The position numbers and the translations under genes are program-made. Source: Geosiphon pyriformis (lineage: Eukaryota > Glomeromycota > Glomeromycetes > Archaeosporales > Geosiphonaceae). From it: a stretch of DNA of 64,000 nt. Positions 40,234 to 51,812 of this stretch are shown piece after piece; within the stretch, counting starts at the first letter, position 1, and each line of letters opens with the position of its first letter. The stretch spans positions 136,939-200,938 of the forward strand of contig JAAOMT010000690.1 of NCBI GenBank assembly GCA_016748015.1. Reading direction: 5' to 3'. A model generated the notes under the pieces. That model did not search any database, was not told where the DNA came from, and worked only from the letters and a program-made list of their open reading frames with translations.

Positions 40234-40592
40234 ATTCTCTGGGATGGATTCTCGACAACAATAATATTTTCCTCTCTTTTAGACGGATTTGAAATAACGC
40301 TCAAAATATAAGATTGCAACAGAGTTTCATACACAACTCCTCTTCAATCGGCAATGAGACTTTTCTTGACATAAATTTGCTATCCAAGACGATCTCAATA
40401 TTGTTAAGGGTCGAACATTCTTTAGAGTCTTTTTATTATTCCAATGAATTGAAGTTTATTTTCCCACATGGTTTGTTAAAAAGTAAAAGATAAACAGCGC
40501 ATATGTAGTGTCAAACTTGCTTACTATATTGCTAATAAATAAAACTGTGCATCAGATATAAACCCTTTAAATGGCAAATTGGCGTCCATTAG
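40234..40592 (-). repeat. Segmental repeat copy B, inverted and partial
   Basis: Reverse complement matches copy A at about 37430-37640 closely (shared TGTTCGACCCTTAACAATAT and TCTCATTGCCGATTGAAGAG) and matches the left flank of copy C at about 42520-42605 (shared 'GTGTCAAA.TTCGCTTACTATAT' type sequence). It therefore extends the repeat family leftwards beyond copy A. Confidence 0.75.
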
Positions 40593-40777
40593 AGTTATGT
40601 GTAAATATTTTGACAGAAAAAAACGGAGTACTCGATTAAATTTAGAATTGAAAAAGTATCTTGGGAATAAAGAATCACAAAATTTACGACATATTTTTAC
40701 TCTGGACTTTTTAAGTTTTGAAATTTGAAAAATTAGGCCTGGAAGAAAGTTTCAAAGTTATCTTAAAATAAATCCAC

Positions 40778-40951
40778 ATGATATTTACTGCCCTAAAGAA
40801 ATTTTTTGTGCACGCACGAGTTTGCCGCCCGGCGACATTTGCCAGGAGTAAGCTTGTGTCGACGGCAAGGACCATGAATATCCAGAAACTGGCTGTTCTT
40901 GCAAAGGAGGCTAGCATAACTTTGACAGGAGCGAATGGGTACATCAGTTAG
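40778..40951 (+). CDS. Short ORF with mitochondrial-presequence-like N-terminus, unknown
   Basis: 57 codons from ATG to TAG in a spot of clearly higher GC than its surroundings. The product begins MIFTALKKFFVHARVCRPAT, basic and amphipathic without acidic residues, like a mitochondrial targeting sequence; it then reads KLAVLAKEASITLTGANGYI before stopping. It may be a first exon left from a lost gene, or a 5' fragment; I saw no convincing downstream exon. The opposite strand also carries a 162-codon open frame over 40793-41281, which is probably a shadow of the GC-rich patch. Confidence 0.25.
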   Translation: MIFTALKKFFVHARVCRPATFARSKLVSTARTMNIQKLAVLAKEASITLTGANGYIS

Positions 40952-42519
40952 TCTGAGGATCTCAGTTGCATTGCAGTTACCGTTGGGATAAAAGTATTTA
41001 AGGACGAGACAGTTCATTTTTACGAGCCTAGTATGATTAGGCAAGTGAAAAGATGGGTGGATAAACAAAATGGCTGGCGGGGGAGGTTGTGGTAACCAAA
41101 AATAATATTTATGCGTCGTCCTTTTCTGCAAAGAGGTTGGTAGCGTGATAAATTTCGCTAATGGCGTTATTTCCATCACTTTCCGCCGGGATTGTAAAAC
41201 TGACATAAAATTAAAAAAATTAATAGCTGAAATTTCAAATTTTTTTACCGGAAATTTTTTAGTGTAACTTTGAATTAACAAATAAAAATTAATGAAATTG
41301 TTCAGGACTCTAAAAAAAATTTTTTATTTAAAAGCTGTATACAAAAAAGGTGAGTCACAATCCCGTTATTCAAGCTTGTATAAATGCAGGAGACAATACT
41401 ACATTGGTATTAATAAAAAATCTCTTTGGTTTGTGTTTAAAAAATTGTGTAATCCAAAAATAGCTGTCGACCATAATTTTTCGCGAGTACTTTATTTTAA
41501 TTAACTAGACTTGAAAGAAAATTATTTAATAATGGTTCTGGTACCAAACATTATTAAATTCCTGAAAAAATTACAATTTTGTTGTCACGCCTCTTTTGAC
41601 CAATTTCAAACAAGACTTTCTAATTAATTAAAGATAAGTATAAATTCCAATTTTTTTTCTATTGAAAAGATGTGCTGCGTTTATTCGCACGGACAAAACA
41701 AATAAACCCACTTTGTCAAAATCACACAATAAAATTGTTTAGACTGGCCAAAAAAAATTTATATAAATAGACTGTTAAAAATTTGAGACAAGTTAATTGG
41801 TCTGATGTAAGTAAATTCTTTCTATTTAGGTCTGACAGAAGACAATGTTTTTGAAAAAACTTGGTGAAACTTTAAAAAACTAGTATATTATCTCAACAGT
41901 CAAAGTTAGATGTTCTTTTAACGCCTAATATTATTGTAATATCAATGGAACATTGTGTATATTTTTGCAAAAAATTACATTTAACAAAGCATACATCTTT
42001 AACTCTTTTATACAGAGTGGGGTTTATTAATACTTGTTTATCAAGTGAAACCTTTCGAAACTCGTGAAGTGGGACCATTCAAAATATTGTTTGTTTGTTT
42101 TTTAAAAATCTTGAACCATTCTTGGCTAAAACCCTTAAAGGAGTATATTATCACCCCGCAGATCCTTGAATTGATGCGTTTACACTTGCTCAAATAAAAT
42201 TCAATTTAATAAGCCTAACATAACAAGAAACATAAATTCAGTTTGTTCTGTAAATATTTATTATAAAGCCAAGATACGTACGAATGAAAATTATTTTAAA
42301 TAGTCGGCCAAATTCCCCTAGGCTTTTTAGATAAAATTATCATTTACAATCTCAAAGAAAAGTTGTTATCGACAAATGAAACAATTCATTGAAGCCATTT
42401 TACCTTAAATTCTTATCTTTTTTTTTTCAAAATTGATCAAATCAAAAAATATTTCAGGGATGTAAAATATTCATGTGCATTTATTTAATTCCTGATAAAT
42501 ATGTCCAATCAATGATTTA
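40952..42519. other. Intergenic stretch between the GC-rich patch and repeat C
   Basis: Nothing recognisable. A 70-codon plus-strand frame at 41292-41504 (basic, Tyr/Lys-rich) has no family resemblance and is not called. Confidence 0.4.
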
Positions 42520-42615
42520 CGCCAACTTGCCATTTAAAGGCTTAATATCCGACATACAGCTTTATTTATTAAAAATATAGTAAGCGAATTTGACACTGCA
42601 TATCTTTTACAAACG

Positions 42616-43519
42616 GGAAAACCCTATAAAATGAATCAGAGTTCATCGGCTATTACGCTCGATATATATTTCGAATTTATTCCCATATTATAAGTTAAAA
42701 TCGGATTAGGCTAAAATATTATTGAATATTGAGATCTTCTTGGATAGCAAATTTATGTCAAGAAAATTCTCATTGCCGATTGAAGAGGAGTTGTGTATAA
42801 AGCTCTGTTGCAATCTTATATTTTGAGCGTTATTCCAAGTCCGTCTAAAAGAGAGGAAAGTATTATTGTTGTCGAGAATTCATCCCTGAGAATCAACGAC
42901 GATATTGTTCTTTCCTTAGGCGATTATGAGTAATGGTTATGGAAGCTGAGATTCAGTAGGCACTCGAAAGATAGAGAAATCTTTAGTGGTCTGTGTTGGG
43001 TGTTGGTGTTTGACAATAAATCTTGTTTGAGAAATTAACCTCGAAATATGGCCCAAGCATAAGGTTTTATCTGGTTTATAGATATATTTATGCATGCTCG
43101 TAGAAATATTAGAATGTATTGGTTGGTTGTGGGGGGATGGATGAAGTATGCTCAAAATCTAAAGTAAAGGTAAGATTATAAAGTCATTCTATCTCTTAGG
43201 TGTTATAGTGTTGCAATAAAGACTGTGAGCTGACATTTGCGTCGGAAGCTTATATCCTGCTGAGAACGAGATTTATTTATAAGCCTCTTGTGCGATTGTA
43301 GAAAACATAATTTCAGAATTCTCCCCGATATTCTGTTGCAGACGCATATTCCCACTATTGACTTCAATTGATCCAAATGGTGACGAGGAACCACTAAACA
43401 TATAATTACAACCAGCTTCTAAGTTTTGTTGTGGTGTTGGTGGAGGCGGAGGCGGAATTACAACAATGTTATTTCTTTCGGCTGGTGTAGTCATTTTCAA
43501 AGTAAAGAAATAATCAAAG
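42616..43519 (+). repeat. Segmental repeat copy C
   Basis: Direct counterpart of copy A; the homology shared with copy B reaches further left, to about 42520. It is the only copy with an uninterrupted small minus-strand ORF (43273-43494). Confidence 0.85.
43273..43494 (-). CDS. Small proline-rich protein of unknown function
   Basis: 73 codons. The protein opens MTTPAERNNIVVIP, has a run of prolines, then QQNLEAGCNYMFSGSSSPFG and an Asn/Ser-rich C-terminus. It has no signal peptide or membrane segment. Start chosen at the ATG shared with copy A; frame is open further upstream to 43566 but without conservation. Copy A retains the start but is broken, so selection on this ORF is doubtful. It may be the first exon of a longer gene; a second, frame-shifted conserved stretch lies downstream on the same strand (about 43155-42840). 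Confidence 0.35.
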   Translation of the reverse strand: MTTPAERNNIVVIPPPPPPTPQQNLEAGCNYMFSGSSSPFGSIEVNSGNMRLQQNIGENSEIMFSTIAQEAYK

Positions 43520-44447
43520 CTTCTATGCAAAATTTTCTTTTTAGCGCTTGAGTCTTTGAATAGCAATTTTGGTTAATTGAAATTCCAATGTTCAAGCGTT
43601 TTTATAACTATTTATTTTGTCAATTGCGCCCGCTTCTCAAATAAGAATCATTTGAGGGATCGAGACTCCACAAAAATGTCCGCAGAAGCCATATTTCAAG
43701 GTATCTGGTCACTTGAAAATACAACCTGACCTCTAACTAATGGATTACATATGTCTTGTGTAGCTTCAATTAGTAAACATTTAAAGACTAAATGAAAGAG
43801 CTGACATAGAAACTTATACACTTTTCCGATACATGGACGATTTTGCAAGCAACAAAGTCTTGGTAGGTTCTTATCCATAAGTCCGAGTAGAAGATTAAAT
43901 TTAGATGTTTCGAATTCACATGATTTAAAATGATAAAAGTTTTGGAAATTGAAATGATAATTAAGTTTTTGATCAAATATTTAATTTAATAACTGACCTA
44001 TCAATTTATTTAAATTGTACAATTTTAAAATATTTATTCACATTTGGTTTTTCTTTAAACTTGTCATCAATATTTTTTTACTTGTTTAAAATCTTAAATT
44101 CTTCTGTTAATCAAATAATATACTTTTTTATTTGATGAAATAATGGCATAATTCAATTTGCGCTTTTTTATATAATATTAATACATCTTATTAAATGATT
44201 TAAAAATTTTAATTTTAAACGAAAATTACATTATATATTTTTTGTTTCACTACAATATTAATTGGTAATTCGCCTGGGAATGATAATCAATCTATTAATA
44301 CTGCGCGACGCAGATCAATAATGCGCAAAACAGCCTTGTTATACTCAAAGACAACTTGGTCACACGACTAGCCATGTGCACATGAAAATCACATTATTTG
44401 ACAACCTGGAACCTCAGGTGACTACTTTTACAAAACTCAGAATGTAG
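43520..44447. other. AT-rich intergenic stretch
   Basis: Two overlapping minus-strand frames at 43696-43976 (one Cys-rich: 'LPRLCCLQNRPCIGKVYKFLC') have some coding feel but no family I recognise; possibly a relic. The rest is non-coding. Confidence 0.3.
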
Positions 44448-45140
44448 CTACTTTTCTAACAAAAGCTTTATTTGACGTGAAATGGCATTTGTGGTTCCAA
44501 ATGTAAGAATTAAGCTTACGATTTTGAAGGTAAATTTATTGGTTTTCACCGTGAAGTTAACTTTTTCAAGTCCAGAAACATGCAAAAGACTCGACTTATC
44601 ACTTTGACTCACTTTCACATTGCTCATTTTGACCCCAACTACCATCGAAGAGCTTTCACTTGAATTGGACTGCAATGCTGTTCTTGTTGCCTGTGCCAAA
44701 AACAATTTGTTATATCGTGATGTCCACCCTTGAATTGTTGAGATTTTTGGTACTTCATCTGGTTCCAGCTCACCATTATCTGCAAATTCTTTCAACCTAT
44801 TATTCATCTCTTTAGCTGTCATCCGATCTTCAGCATGTATATTTCCAAGCAAGAACATTCGTTCAAGCATTTGTTTGACTGCATCCGACATTCGTTTGCC
44901 TCCACCTCGATTACCGAATACCGCGTTTTCACGCAATGCCCATCCTTCATTCCAAGGGTAGTCAATATTGATGACAGGTTCTATAACCGCAGGTGCATTT
45001 TGTTCTAGATTTTATATTTGTTCAATATTTGTATGTTAATTGAAAGATTATACGCATACTCACGTATTTCTACATCTTTAGCAATAGGTTCTAGTGTATG
45101 ATCTATAATATACACATATGCGCAATCTTTAGATCAAAGT
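44448..45140 (-). CDS. Uncharacterised protein with helical, possibly DNA-binding region (glomeromycotan-type family)
   Basis: The last exon is 45004..44448 (185 codons with stop). A 59-bp intron (GTGAGT...TAG) joins it in phase to an upstream exon ending at 45064 that reads YIIDHTLEPIAKDVEI; the true 5' end is not resolved. The core runs DYPWNEGWALRENAVFGNRG, GGGKRMSDAVKQMLERMFLL, then TAKEMNNRLKEFAD and ISTIQGWTSRYNKLF, a helix-rich stretch that could be helix-turn-helix-like. The C-terminal about 75 residues are Ser/Lys-rich and look unrelated to the core. I recall this core as a recurrent uncharacterised module in Rhizophagus-type genomes. It directly follows the broken gene at 45129-46184 on the same strand, and an unusually short intron could in principle link them. 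Confidence 0.5.
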
Positions 45141-46184
45141 AATTAGTTTATCTATACAATGATTTTCTGACCGACTCCAAAACTCCTTTTCATTGTTATT
45201 TCTAGGATATGGTGTTATATTAGTGCACCCACATGCTCTTAACATTGCTCTCCAAGCACGAAATTCCTTTTCGCTTATTTTATAGATGGGTGGATATATC
45301 ATGGCAAGCGCGTGATGAAATTCTATTATTGAATTGTCTTGACTCATCCAAGTAATAAACATATTTTGCCAATTAACCAATGGATTTGTTGCTATTTTGC
45401 GTCTTCCAATTTGTTGTTTTGAATATGCATTCCATTTTATAAGAATTGGTCCATTCACTTGAAGTACAAGTAAGATCCGGAAGCATCTGGCTGTCTAATA
45501 TTATGTGTTGAACCAATGGATGCTCATAACCAAATAGTATTGTGCCATCTATATGCGTTGTAATGCCAACTTTGTTCCAAACACTATTAGCCGATTGATC
45601 TTTATAATGCCACAATATATCTTTTCCTTTGTAAAAATCAAGAATAAATGTGTTACCATTTATTTGTTGTAGTGCCAGAGTTCTTTGACCTTTTTTTGTT
45701 AACACAGATGAAATAAAGCCATCAGTTCCAGAGGTCCAATTTTCGATACAACTACTATATTTTTTCCAATCTTAAGACAAATAGGTCTGAATATGACTCC
45801 AATTAATAGCTTTTCGACTATATTGTTATCATTGAAACCAAGAGCAGCTGGTCCAGAGTATGCTGTTTTTTTTCCAAAAATATTATGATATACATTATTA
45901 ATTGCTTGAGATGAAGTTGGAAAAATCTTACTAGTTTCACTTCCACTAGTACAAACAAATCCTGGTTGTAATAGATTTTCCTCATTTTGAACAACTGTTA
46001 TAATAAATTGACGTTGATTGAGCACACTGCTAACACACATATAGAGTCGGTATGGTATAGTATTGTCATTTTCTAACCACCGGGGCACCCACCAATCACG
46101 AGCATAAGGACCATAGTGTAAATTAGGTGATATTATACCCTCTGTAAGCAAAAGAATAGTAGTTGTAAGAACCAGAATTGGCAT
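45129..46184 (-). pseudogene. Frameshifted gene of a glomeromycotan-type secreted protein family
   Basis: From ATG 46184 the product starts MPILVLTTTILLLTEGIISP, a signal-peptide-like segment, followed by HYGPYARDWWVPRWLENDNT and PGFVCTSGSETSKIFP. Homology-like reading then continues in a second frame from about 45755 (TSGTDGFISSVLTKKGQRTL to 'TCTSSEW') and in a third from about 45440 (NWQNMFITWMSQDNSIIEFH, then EFRAWRAMLRACGCTNITPY) to a stop at 45129. There is no splice-site pair at either frame change, so two small indels are the simplest explanation; sequencing error is an alternative. The function of the family is unknown to me. Recent death, or error in an otherwise living gene, is suggested because codons between the shifts are free of stops. 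Confidence 0.6.
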
Positions 46185-46389
46185 TTATACTTGAGAATTT
46201 TTCACTAATTAAATAGACGTCACATTCATTTATTTAAATACTTTTGCTTATATAATTCACTTAAAAAAAATGCTTTTTTGATTCACATGACACGTGTACA
46301 TATCTAAAGTAAATGTGACAAGATTACATTAGGCGATGAGCAATTGTGTTTGACATCTGAAACGAATTTTTGACCGTTTCATTCAGCAG

Positions 46390-46742
46390 GTCACGATCCT
46401 CCATTAATTCTCACCCTAAGTGTCACCAAGTCTACTACACTAGACCTTGTTAGGACAGAGTTCACAGAAAACCCCAAAGATTCTTTTTGGTATTAAGCCT
46501 TTAGCCAAAGAAAAGTAAAATTCCTTGGCTGAAGCATTCTTGCACCTTAGACTGAGTCAAATGCCCACCCATCTGACGTCAACTGTTTCATCAAATTCAA
46601 TAGTTTAGCTTTGGTTTTTGCCACATTTTCAAGTGTAACAAACCATACTGCTTGATAGCACATATTCTCTAATGTTGTAAATCTATCTTTATCTCAATGC
46701 TTTTTGAACTGTTCGTTATCTTGCCAGTCGGTCTGTAATGTT
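46390..46742 (-). pseudogene. Decayed gene fragment, unknown family
   Basis: Minus-strand reading gives TTLENMCYQAVWFVTLENVA KTKAK-type sequence and 'LMKQLTSDGWAFDSV', followed by stop-interrupted pieces. It looks like the remnant of a repeated protein (possibly transposase-related), but the family is not identified. GC is higher here than in the AT-rich stretch that follows at 46.76 kb. Confidence 0.35.
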
Positions 46743-46759
46743 TATCTTTGAACTTTATT

Positions 46760-48300
46760 TGCCAGCATAAAATTATATTATTTTATTATTAAGTTTTTAA
46801 TATTTATAAATTATTTTCAATCTTTAAATTATTAAGACTTATTGTAATTTTTAAACCTGATTTTATTATTTTGCTTAATTTGTTTTCTAATAAAAATTGC
46901 CAATCAGAATAAGAATTGACTATTAAATTTTTTAACAAATAATACCCAAAGCAGTTTTGTAAACAAAGATAGATAGTATTTTTGTTATTTTAAAATTTTA
47001 ATCAATTACAATAATTCCAGTATTTTATCAAAATTTATATGTTATTTTTTATTTGTTATATAAATAATTTTTAATTGCACGCTAACGGGTTTTTGTTGAA
47101 TATTTAAAAAAAATTTGTTTGTTGTTTGTTGAATTCTTTTAATAGCTGTAAGATATTGTTAAAATCTTTTTGCTTTTGAAAATAGTTGTAAAAGGCTTGA
47201 ATTTAAGCCATCTAAAATTATTTTTAAACAATCATTTTTTTTTAGAAAAATTTTCAAAGTGTCAAAATTTTTTTTCTTATAACAAGAGTAATAATTCTTT
47301 TAAAAGTAATTTAAAAGGAGATTTTAATATAAAATGTGTTTTGTTTAAATATTGTGATAATTTTGGTTTTTTTAAAAGTTTTTTCACTTGTAACTGCCTG
47401 ATTTTGTTAAAGTTGTTTAAAATATTTAAGTCTAAAACAAGATTTCAACATTAAACAAAATCTTAAAAAGTTAAATACAAAGTAATTTTCGAATTTTCGA
47501 ATTAAATAAGTGTTATTAATTTTGATCAAAAATTAATATCTTTAAATTATAAGCTTTGGAATTTAAAGTTAAACTAAAAAAATAAAATTTTGTCAAATGT
47601 ATTTGTAAAAAAGTATTTAATTTTTTAATAAAAATTAAATTTTAAAAGCTGAATTCACTTTTTTAAATAATTTTAAATTTAAATTGTTAAAAAGATTTTA
47701 ATAACTTTTTGCACTTTTAAAATTTTAAACAATCTTTTGAGCTTTTTGCAATTTATTTTAAATTTTCTAAACATTTCATATCCAAGTCGGTATTAAATTA
47801 ACAAAGTATTTTTTAAAAAAAAACAAGATAAAAGAATTATTAAAGAAGGTTTAAAAAAAAATCATTTATAAAATTTATTAAAAAAAATCATTTAAAAAAT
47901 TTTAACCAATAATTAAAAATATATTAAATTGAAAAATTTTAGAATATAAGAGTAATTTTTTGGATTTTTTAATATAAATTATATAGAAAAAATTAACAAA
48001 ACCAAACAAATTTTTTTTAATGATTTAATTTAAATTTATGAATAATAAATTTATAACTATAGCTGTTATTTTTAAAAAATCTGTATTAATAAAAAATATT
48101 ATATTGCTAAAATTACAATATATTTCTTTGTCTAAAAATCTATTTAAATATAGTAAAAATTAATTAAGCTTATTTTGAATATTTATGTGTTTTATTTAAA
48201 TTAAAAAATTAGCAAAGTGTAATACCTTAGTGCTTAGAAAATACATTTGTTTGATATTCAGAATAAAACAAATTAATGATGTTGTAATAAGAATAAACTT
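46760..48300. other. Second, smaller AT-rich patch
   Basis: Composition like the 12.5-34 kb block, with a 94-codon Phe/Lys/Asn-rich plus-strand frame at 47170-47454 that contains scattered cysteines. Likely decayed mobile DNA; no identity. Confidence 0.45.
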
Positions 48301-48613
48301 CTGAAAACAATTTAAATAATATGTTTAGTTACATAACCATTCTTATGAAGCATGTTTGTCTCCTGTTGCCAACAACATAGATCAAAAGATATGATCTTTA
48401 ATTGGTAAAATTATTAAATGATTAATGAAAAAATATGAAACTAAAATAAATTGCCATAATTTTTCATTGGCTGCAATTTCGGGCAAGCAGGCAAACTTGT
48501 GAAGAAAGCAAAACTATGATTTATGTTTTACATTCTTTCTTAAATACAAAATAGAAAGGTGATGGTTTCCAGATGAAGGTAGACCTGTTCGAAACAACTA
48601 GTCAGTTGGCACT

Positions 48614-48814
48614 ATGGAAAATGAACGCATAGCAGAAAAGCTTCGTGATCCCGAAGGGTATGCTAAGATCTGAGGTAAAACTAAAGATTTAGAACGAACT
48701 AAAAAACAATTAGAGAAAGAAGAAATTCAAGTCGAATATCACAGCATTGATGGTATTTTTAGTGCTGAAAAAAGAAAGAAAGAAATTTTAGTTGACGTCT
48801 TATTTTCACTTTGA
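48614..48814 (+). pseudogene. Gene fragment with one in-frame stop
   Basis: Reads MENERIAEKLRDPEGYAKI, then TGA, then GKTKDLERTKKQLEKEEIQV and EYHSIDGIFSAEKRKKEI to a stop. Highly charged and coiled-coil-like. The TGA could be a CGA (Arg) after one C-to-T change. No family named. Confidence 0.4.
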
Positions 48815-50316
48815 TTTTATCGCAGCATGGTTTAATATAAAAGCCTTATATTCAAAACATATTCAAGAATGTCATTATTGCGATAATTTTCACATTAAAA
48901 TTAGGGAAACCTCATTTAAATGCTCAAACCTTAATAAAGCATTTTAAACATAAATTTCATAACGAATAATCAAATATTTGAGAAATATTATTTTCCTTTG
49001 TCTATTCGGTTATTTTGCAATACAAAGTAACTGTGATGAATTTAATCGCTCAACATTTTTATCTACTCGTTTTTCTCATTAGTTTTGAATTTGGTAGATT
49101 GATATAAAGATTATTTCCCAGAACATTCATGGAATCTCAATGAAATTAAATTTTAAAATTTTAAAATAGGGAATCTGCCAACCATTTATTCATGTTATTT
49201 AATGTAAGCTTGTGAAAACTTAATTTTTCTGAAATCAAAAATTGTTTTAAAACTCCTGATGTCTTTTGGTTTTATGAAATTGAACATTTAATGCATGTTC
49301 AACTCCAAAAGAGAATTTCCATAGAACATCAAAATTCTCAATATTTTGAGAAAACTTCAAACGCGATATAGCAATGGAAGCCAACTTTAGCCCTATTCGT
49401 TTAATGAAAGCTCTAAATTCTACCAACTTTTGTAAACCTGTATACGTAAAAAAAAGGTCAACTACGATCATTTGGAGGAATGCTTAGGGTGAAACCAATT
49501 GAGATGTTCACTTCAATTCAACTGCTCATAAATTAATCATTTAAAATTTCATCCAGAGCGTCCTGTAACTTATGATCAAGGTCTTTGCTAGCAAGTTTAA
49601 GGATATATTACCAGTGATGTAGATTATTTTCAGATGTCTATGTTTTTGGCTAAAATGGCAGCCTTTTAGATTTTGAATTCACTTCAACTTCGATAGAATT
49701 CCTAGAGTGCTAGATATCCCTATTTATTTTTGGCTTATGGTTAAAAAGATCGGTTCCATATGGATTTGGGACTGAATGTGAACTCGCCTCAATAAATCAT
49801 ATAATTTTGAATCGTCGCTTTATTACGTGGGATTTGATTTGTTATATTAAAGATCAATGGTGGCCAATTGACTGTCGCGAAAATTTGCGACATAATCCTT
49901 TCAAGAAAATGTGTTCATTTTCGGCTCTCGACATATACAACCGCTCTTCCAAAGATTCTTAAAATGAAATTGCTTCTAAGTAGTTTTTAAATAAAAATGA
50001 GTTGAAATTGTCGAAATATGATGCTAAAATTAAATTGTTGACATACCAACTGTTTATTTCTTTTTCAAAGTGTTTCGATGATCCCGGGTTCGATTAAATT
50101 AAATTTTGGATGTTATGATTTCAAGATTCTTTTCAAGGATTTTTTAATTAAGTTGGTTGCTTTGGGACTCGGAAACACCCGATCAATGCAGGATTTAACG
50201 AAGGGGCAAAAAGAGATCGAGTATAATATAATCATAGCAATCAAAGTAAAATGTCCTCTGAGAGATCCAGCTCATTCGACCAAAAAGTTCCAAATTTTGC
50301 CAACGCCTTTATAAAT
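48815..50316. other. Intergenic, nothing recognised
   Basis: A 78-codon plus frame (50078-50314) faces the next gene tail-to-tail but has no ATG-supported homology-like content; not called. Confidence 0.35.
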
Positions 50317-50664
50317 CTATTCAGCTGTCGACATATTCTTCACCATTTCCACGATCTCATCCATCTCATCCTTCTCCTGTATTGTGTGCGACTCGAAAAT
50401 TTTCGCAAGTTCATCGATTTCAGCACTTAGCTCTAACTGGTACCTTTTTTGTATGGATGTTCTTGTCGAATTCATAAAAATTCGATAGGATGGTTCTAAA
50501 AATTTTCGTGACGACATTCGTCGAGGATTTGAAGGAATAATTCGGATCTTTGAGTAAAGTTTCTTCGACCACCAAAAATAGAATATTAAAGCTAAGGCGG
50601 AGGCAGTGAAAAACAATAAAATTTGACAAAAGCATGTGCGTATAATTGGAAGCGTTTGCTCCAT
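50317..50664 (-). CDS. Small single-pass membrane protein, unknown
   Basis: 115 residues from ATG 50664. One strong hydrophobic segment (CQILLFFTASALALIFYFWW, residues about 13-32) follows a short N-terminus; then a basic stretch (SKKLYSKIRIIPSNPRRMSS) and a charged, helical C-terminal half rich in Glu (EIDELAKIFE...DEMDEIVEMVKN). The topology suggests a membrane anchor with a basic cytosolic neck. The frame is open 45 codons upstream but without an ATG. No family recognised; stands alone in a gene-poor zone. Confidence 0.45.
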   Translation of the reverse strand: MEQTLPIIRTCFCQILLFFTASALALIFYFWWSKKLYSKIRIIPSNPRRMSSRKFLEPSYRIFMNSTRTSIQKRYQLELSAEIDELAKIFESHTIQEKDEMDEIVEMVKNMSTAE

Positions 50665-51688
50665 TATTTGAAAATTTTTAGATAAGACGATAGTTGATTG
50701 GTGGCACGACGGGTTTCGAATAATGAACTTTTGATTGAAAAATTCTAAAAATTTCGAGTTTCTGTAAATTTTTTCTACCGAGTTCAAATAATTGGTCACT
50801 GAGTCAAAAAGTTATCAATTTTGAAATACCTTGAATTTTATACTTTCAAATATGTATGCTTTACAGAGAGAAAGTATTTTGAACATTCCAAAACGAAATA
50901 TGGTCGAATTTGGCAAACGATCACGAATTTTCGGCAGGTTTTGTTTAATTTTTGAGTATCGATGAAGAGTGGACGACGGAATATTCAAAGGCAGTAGCAG
51001 TTAGTGGATGACGCTCACTTGGGGAAAAGACCTTTGTCAAATGCCTTAAATTGGGAATGGTACAACGTTTAAAAATTGACATCTGCTGCAGATCGTTGAA
51101 TCATGATCTGGAAAAAAATCATTGATTATAGTAAAAAGCTTCAATAATTGAAAATTTCCTATGTTTTGGCTCATGGGTTTTAGAACAAAGTTAAGTTATT
51201 TTTGATTTAAGAGTAAATTGACAATTTGAAGTCATTTCAAGTAGGAGAAATCTGAAAAATTATATGCTTTCAGTTATGGAAATATAAAAAGCAAAAAATT
51301 TGTATGCCAATTTATCAAATTTGAATTAGTAATTTTTTAATTTATAGTCAAGTTGGCGAATATTTCTTGAAATTTACTAACATGTTCCTTTGCATAGAAA
51401 AATATTAATTTCAAAAGTAAAGATTAAAAATACCCAGGACAAATTAATTTGAATATTAATAATATGAGCCAGAATTCAAAAAATGACATAAATATAATTT
51501 TATTTTTTAATTTCAAGTTATTTTTGTTGGAATTATTTTAAAACTTATTACATTTAAAATAAGTTTTTAGTTTCTATGCAAGAATTTTTTTATAATTATA
51601 AAAAAAAACTTTTACATTTTTTTTAAGAATATTGCTGACTTTGAATTTCTGCATAGAAATTGTAGTTTTTGAAATCAAGTATTAGTTT

Positions 51689-51730
51689 AATAATAATAAC
51701 AATAATAACAACAACAACAACAACAACAAC

Positions 51731-51812
<82 letters not shown>
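51689..51812. repeat. Compound (AAT)n(AAC)n(AAT)n microsatellite
   Basis: About 124 bp of triplets with an internal AAC block. Confidence 0.95.

Noticed and set aside
40793-41281. 162-codon minus-strand ORF over the GC-rich patch
   Set aside because: Ser/Leu/Pro-rich without domain structure and antisense to the presequence-like ORF; likely a shadow of high GC.
50085-50110. T-arm-like GGGTTCGATT suggesting a tRNA
   Set aside because: No acceptor stem, D-arm or anticodon arm pairs at the correct distances.
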